Shown here piece by piece: positions 8,701 through 9,958 of a DNA stretch of 9,958 nucleotides (positions are counted from its first letter, which is position 1; each line of letters begins with the position of its first letter). Source of the DNA: Lachnospiraceae bacterium. GTDB taxonomy: Bacteria > Bacillota > Clostridia > Lachnospirales > Lachnospiraceae. The position numbers and the translations under genes were made by a program. The notes beneath the pieces are model-generated. The model ran no database searches, had not been told where the DNA came from, and saw only the letters and a program-made list of their open reading frames with translations. The stretch is taken from assembly GCA_004552595.1 (NCBI GenBank), contig SFNX01000067.1, positions 1-9,958 on the forward strand. Reading direction: 5' to 3'.

Positions 8701-9284
8701 ACCGGTTCTTTTTTATTGATACTGCAAAGAAAATCTTCTACTGACTGGCGGTCTCCTTTAATATTGGCAAAGCCTCTGTACTTTGTGTAATTAGTCCTGT
8801 CATTTCCGTCAAATACCCTTACAAACTCAGGAGTATAAAAAACAGATGTAGCCTCTGAAAAATCAGTCTGTGAAAGATTTGTAAAATGAAAAAGATTTCT
8901 TACTCCGCTGACCTTTGAATCTTTAGCCATTGAGAGAATAGTAAATTCAAACGGCAGATAGTATTCGCCCGCCGATGAAACAATCTGTATATCTCCTTTA
9001 ACTTCATCTCCTGCTTCAAGTCCTGTCGGATCAAAAATAAAAGAAGTAGTAAAATCATTAGAATTAAATTCTGTTTCTTTAATTACAAGTCTCATGCATG
9101 ATGAGTAAATGTAGCCCTTAACTATTGTTGAGTCGCGGGACGTGAAGTGAAGAACACCTTCATAGATATCCTTAGCGCTTAACTTTTCTTCAATTGATTG
9201 CACGTCAAATAAAAGTTTGTCGGTATCATACTCGAAAACTCCGTCAACAAGTTTATCAATTATTTCACGCAAGGACCTCACCAC
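5715..9284 (-). CDS. DUF5717-like giant scaffold protein (beta domains plus helical solenoid)
   Basis: A 1189-residue protein I associate with the DUF5717 family of Lachnospiraceae; its function is unknown. Residues about 25-120 and 195-290 are rich in alternating hydrophobic residues and predicted strands (YLPFEFTI, LVFYIDDELL, GTITVKNK), suggesting two immunoglobulin-like sandwiches. A basic linker follows (about 292-315, KAKRAARKEAK). The rest, about 320-1189, is almost wholly helical, with TPR-like pairs at about 350-400, consistent with a long alpha-solenoid for binding partners. There is no signal peptide or membrane segment, so it is probably cytoplasmic. It is the first gene of the operon, with a promoter 60-90 bp upstream. 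The start is uncertain: GTG 9284, GTG 9281 and TTG 9272 are all possible. TTG would give a product starting MREIIDKL and has GGTGAGG just before it. The stop lies 7 bp before the Hsp70-like gene. Confidence 0.85.
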   Translation of the reverse strand: MVRSLREIIDKLVDGVFEYDTDKLLFDVQSIEEKLSAKDIYEGVLHFTSRDSTIVKGYIYSSCMRLVIKETEFNSNDFTTSFIFDPTGLEAGDEVKGDIQIVSSAGEYYLPFEFTILSMAKDSKVSGVRNLFHFTNLSQTDFSEATSVFYTPEFVRVFDGNDRTNYTKYRGFANIKGDRQSVEDFLCSINKKEPVKLFVEKNVFEFIEVTSRLRCEIIIRRSTWGFIEADISSDSDFLVLEKNVIHNEDFYNPEYKLVFYIDDELLHEGRNFGTITVKNKNNDLKITVIASHRSSDKAKRAARKEAKSLQYRLMNSYIKFRTKQLNASGWVRESMKIVERMNHLDDKNPVSRLFQAQLLLVENRVSEAKWILEHVFNEMKIIEHDDEKYAYYLYLTTLIKRDDQYVNDVTARIASYYSIYPQSMPLLWMLIYLDEELSNSSTKKISVIETITKRGIHSPILFVEAYNVFVANPAIISKLSSFEIEVLSFAVKNGKMSREIISQVTMLALRTRDFSKKLIKLLANMYELYNDPDIVEAICTILIRANVTDTVYHKWYSIGVKLELKITKLIEYFIYSSPCDLSDGPLPKQVIMYFSFQNRLDYERKAFIYANLITYKNKLSDLYSSNRESMLVFAIEQVMDKHISDHLAIIYEDVLTIDFIKPNMANNLSSLIFSRLVTTDNKSYKNLVVIYDEFVDEFVYPVINGKAYPRLYSRNVSLFFEDDSGRRTYVDKDQAKRIINENNYVHAIKRYVTGNLPFFLYLCEGKRQYITVDEENADFCRDLVESESISPRLKSEIRMLLLHFYFDTDRISTLDEFLLNINVKELSSRERAELIDFYVKRAMYDQAYDLITVYGDELISAKSLVKICSHMIEKTDGVFDVMLTAITHNAFKNGKYDSNTLTYLVDNFGGLTRELRDLWKASKAFDADCRMLTEKLIIQMLFTRTFVGEKEAIFDDYICNGASSRVEMAYLSYAAYDYFVKERITDKSIFAKLIENYRTGEPLNDGSKLALLKYYTDNSGEITERIKDMIVCFIQEFLHKNVFFKFFTQYSDLVPELSAFTNTTFIEYRTNPKARVVLHYILAAEDEDDTYRTEEMRNMYGGIFSKEFMLFFGERLQYYVTEEVNGREMLTLSDSVSVEETISDSLDSRYNILNSMVVAKTLQDDATLMELMEEYVEEDAFAKKVFNII
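9276..9282 (-). promoter_or_regulatory. Possible ribosome site selecting a TTG start for the DUF5717-like gene
   Basis: The only Shine-Dalgarno-like string near the start of the large gene is GGTGAGG at 9282-9276. It lies inside the reading frame that begins at GTG 9284, and it precedes a TTG at 9272-9270 by three bases (six if only GGTG pairs). Upstream of GTG 9284 there is just CAATACAAAGT, with no purine-rich site. This favours the TTG start, shortening the protein by four residues, but the spacing is tight and the case is not settled. Confidence 0.3.
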
Positions 9285-9345
9285 ACTTTGTATTGAGACT
9301 TAGGTTTAAAAAGTGAAAAAGGCATAGTCCACCCACATTAAACCC

Positions 9346-9372
9346 ATTATAGTATTCTACAAGATATGCCAA
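9346..9372 (-). promoter_or_regulatory. Sigma-A-like promoter of the DUF5717-led operon
   Basis: On the minus strand, TTGGCA (9367-9372) and a perfect TATAAT (9346-9351) are separated by 15 bp, slightly shorter than the optimal 17. Transcription would begin near 9339, giving a leader of about 55 nt before the first candidate start codon. The site lies between the terminator of the upstream alanine-rich gene and the large gene, exactly where an operon promoter is expected. I see no clear operator next to it. Confidence 0.6.
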
Positions 9373-9403
9373 TTTGCTTCAAGATTACATAAGAACAGAA
9401 CAT

Positions 9404-9432
9404 AAAAAAATGAGCCCGGAAATCCGGACTCA
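9404..9432 (-). terminator. Intrinsic terminator of the alanine-rich gene
   Basis: On the minus strand, TGAGTCCGG and CCGGGCTCA form a nine-pair stem (one G-U pair) around the loop ATTT, followed at once by seven T residues (9410-9404). It starts 21 bp after the TAA of the alanine-rich gene and lies before the promoter of the next operon, separating the two transcription units. The other strand has one mismatch in the stem and a shorter T run, so it would be a weaker terminator in that direction. Confidence 0.9.
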
Positions 9433-9452
9433 TTTTATAAACAAATTATATA

Positions 9453-9958
9453 TTAGTGCATTCCTGCTGCTGCCTGTGCTGCTACCCATGCTGCATCTGA
9501 AGCTGTCTTAGCTGCGATTGCGTTAAGGTAAGCCTGACCTGAAGCCATGCCTGCTGCTGCCTTAGCATCTCTGTCTGCTGCTGCTGGAGCGATTGCTGCG
9601 TAAGCTGCATCAAGTGCTGCCTGTGCCTTAGCAAGACCTGCTGCCTGCTGTGCTGCTGTTGTTGCTGCTGCTGGTGCGATTGCTGCATAAGCTGCATCAA
9701 GTGCTGCCTGTGCCTTAGCAAGACCTGCTGCCTGCTGTGCTGCTGTTGTTGCCGATTGCTGCGTAAGCTGCATCAAGTGCTGCCTGTGCTGACTTAAGAC
9801 CTGCTGCCTGCTGTGCTGCTGTTGTTGCTGCTGCTGGTGCGATTGCTGCCTTAGCTGCGTCAAGTGCTGCCTGTGCCTTAGCAAGACCTGCTGCCTGCTG
9901 TGCTGCTGTTGTTGCCTGTGCTGGTGCAATTACTGCGTAAGCTGCATCAAGTGCTGCC
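9453..9958 (-). CDS. Alanine-rich tandem-repeat protein, C-terminal part, frame broken in the window
   Basis: The protein enters from the right edge and ends at a TAA (9453-9455) just before a strong terminator. It consists of 29-residue repeats starting AQAALDAAYAAI and ending QQAAGLAK; 16 of 29 residues are alanine, with Gln, Leu, Asp and Tyr at fixed places and Pro14 and Gly26 as probable helix breaks. The last two units diverge (DRDAKAAAGMAS, then a Trp-containing unit ending AAAGMH). Two reading frames are needed: the upstream frame covers 9958 to about 9753 and would stop at 9715-9717 after a short nonsense tail, while the genuine C-terminus lies in the other frame. The switch coincides with an 11-bp deletion in one repeat. 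Ala codons are nearly all GCA or GCT, hinting at strong expression. No function is recognised. It may be a pseudogene, a variable gene or an assembly error. Confidence 0.6.
9517..9958 (-). repeat. 87-bp tandem repeat array coding for 29-residue alanine-rich units
   Basis: The motif GCTGCATCAAG (plus strand, one copy GCTGCGTCAAG) recurs at 9604, 9691, 9767, 9854 and 9941. The intervals are 87, 76, 87 and 87 bp, so one copy is short by exactly 11 bp. The copies are nearly identical at the DNA level, with scattered third-position changes and a Tyr-to-Lys change in the unit at 9854, and they degrade toward the left end. The array continues past the right edge. The near-identity suggests recent expansion by unequal crossing-over or slippage. 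Confidence 0.9.

Noticed and set aside
9306..9338. Ten-codon leader peptide (MWVDYAFFTF) in the leader of the DUF5717-like gene
   Set aside because: Its ATG would lie at or within one or two bases of the predicted transcription start, with no room for a ribosome site, and there is no attenuator structure after it.
9303..9344. Inverted repeat GGTTTAA / TTAAACC around a 28-nt spacer downstream of the promoter
   Set aside because: Seven AT-rich pairs with a long loop are expected by chance in such sequence; there is no match to a known operator or riboswitch.
9745..9929. Glutamine- and histidine-rich open frame on the minus strand
   Set aside because: It is the same alanine repeat read out of frame (GCA CAG CAG becoming CAG CAG), upstream of the frameshift; the biased repeat keeps all frames open.
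9517..9958. CRISPR array
   Set aside because: The 87-bp units are contiguous with no unique spacers, and they encode a regular peptide repeat.

Overview
The window is AT-rich and all of its credible genes lie on the minus strand. Gene content and codon use (A/T-rich third positions, AGG/GGAG-type ribosome sites, a eukaryote-like PurB) suggest a Firmicute of class Clostridia, probably Lachnospiraceae. The two largest genes resemble the DUF5717 and DUF5716 families, which I recall mainly from that family of bacteria. This placement comes from recognition, not from a database search.

Layout in the direction of transcription (right to left). At 9958-9453 is the C-terminal end of a very alanine-rich protein built from a 29-residue (87-bp) tandem repeat. 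One copy carries an 11-bp deletion that breaks the frame, and the gene ends at a clear intrinsic terminator (9404-9432). A sigma-A-like promoter (9346-9372) then precedes a tight run of genes: a 1189-residue DUF5717-like protein (two beta domains followed by a long helical solenoid), a 427-residue degenerate Hsp70-like protein (DUF5716-like), a 282-residue TPR-like protein, a 404-residue coiled-coil protein with a two-helix membrane hairpin, and a 115-residue single-domain PilZ (c-di-GMP receptor) protein. After these come purB (adenylosuccinate lyase) and the start of purA (adenylosuccinate synthetase), which runs off the left edge. A second candidate promoter (476-503) sits just upstream of purA.

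The first five genes are linked by a 7-bp gap, an 8-bp overlap, a 29-bp gap and a 1-bp overlap, so they very probably form one operon. purB follows PilZ after only 26 bp and is probably co-transcribed. My reading is that the five proteins form one functional unit: a cytoplasmic scaffold (DUF5717), a pseudo-Hsp70, a TPR adaptor, a membrane-anchored coiled coil, and a second-messenger sensor. Its role is unknown. PurB and PurA catalyse the last two steps of AMP synthesis (PurA then PurB); PurB also acts earlier, on SAICAR.

There are no RNA genes, insertion sequences or CRISPR arrays that I can support. The longest non-coding stretch is 168 bp (9285-9452) and holds the terminator and promoter described.
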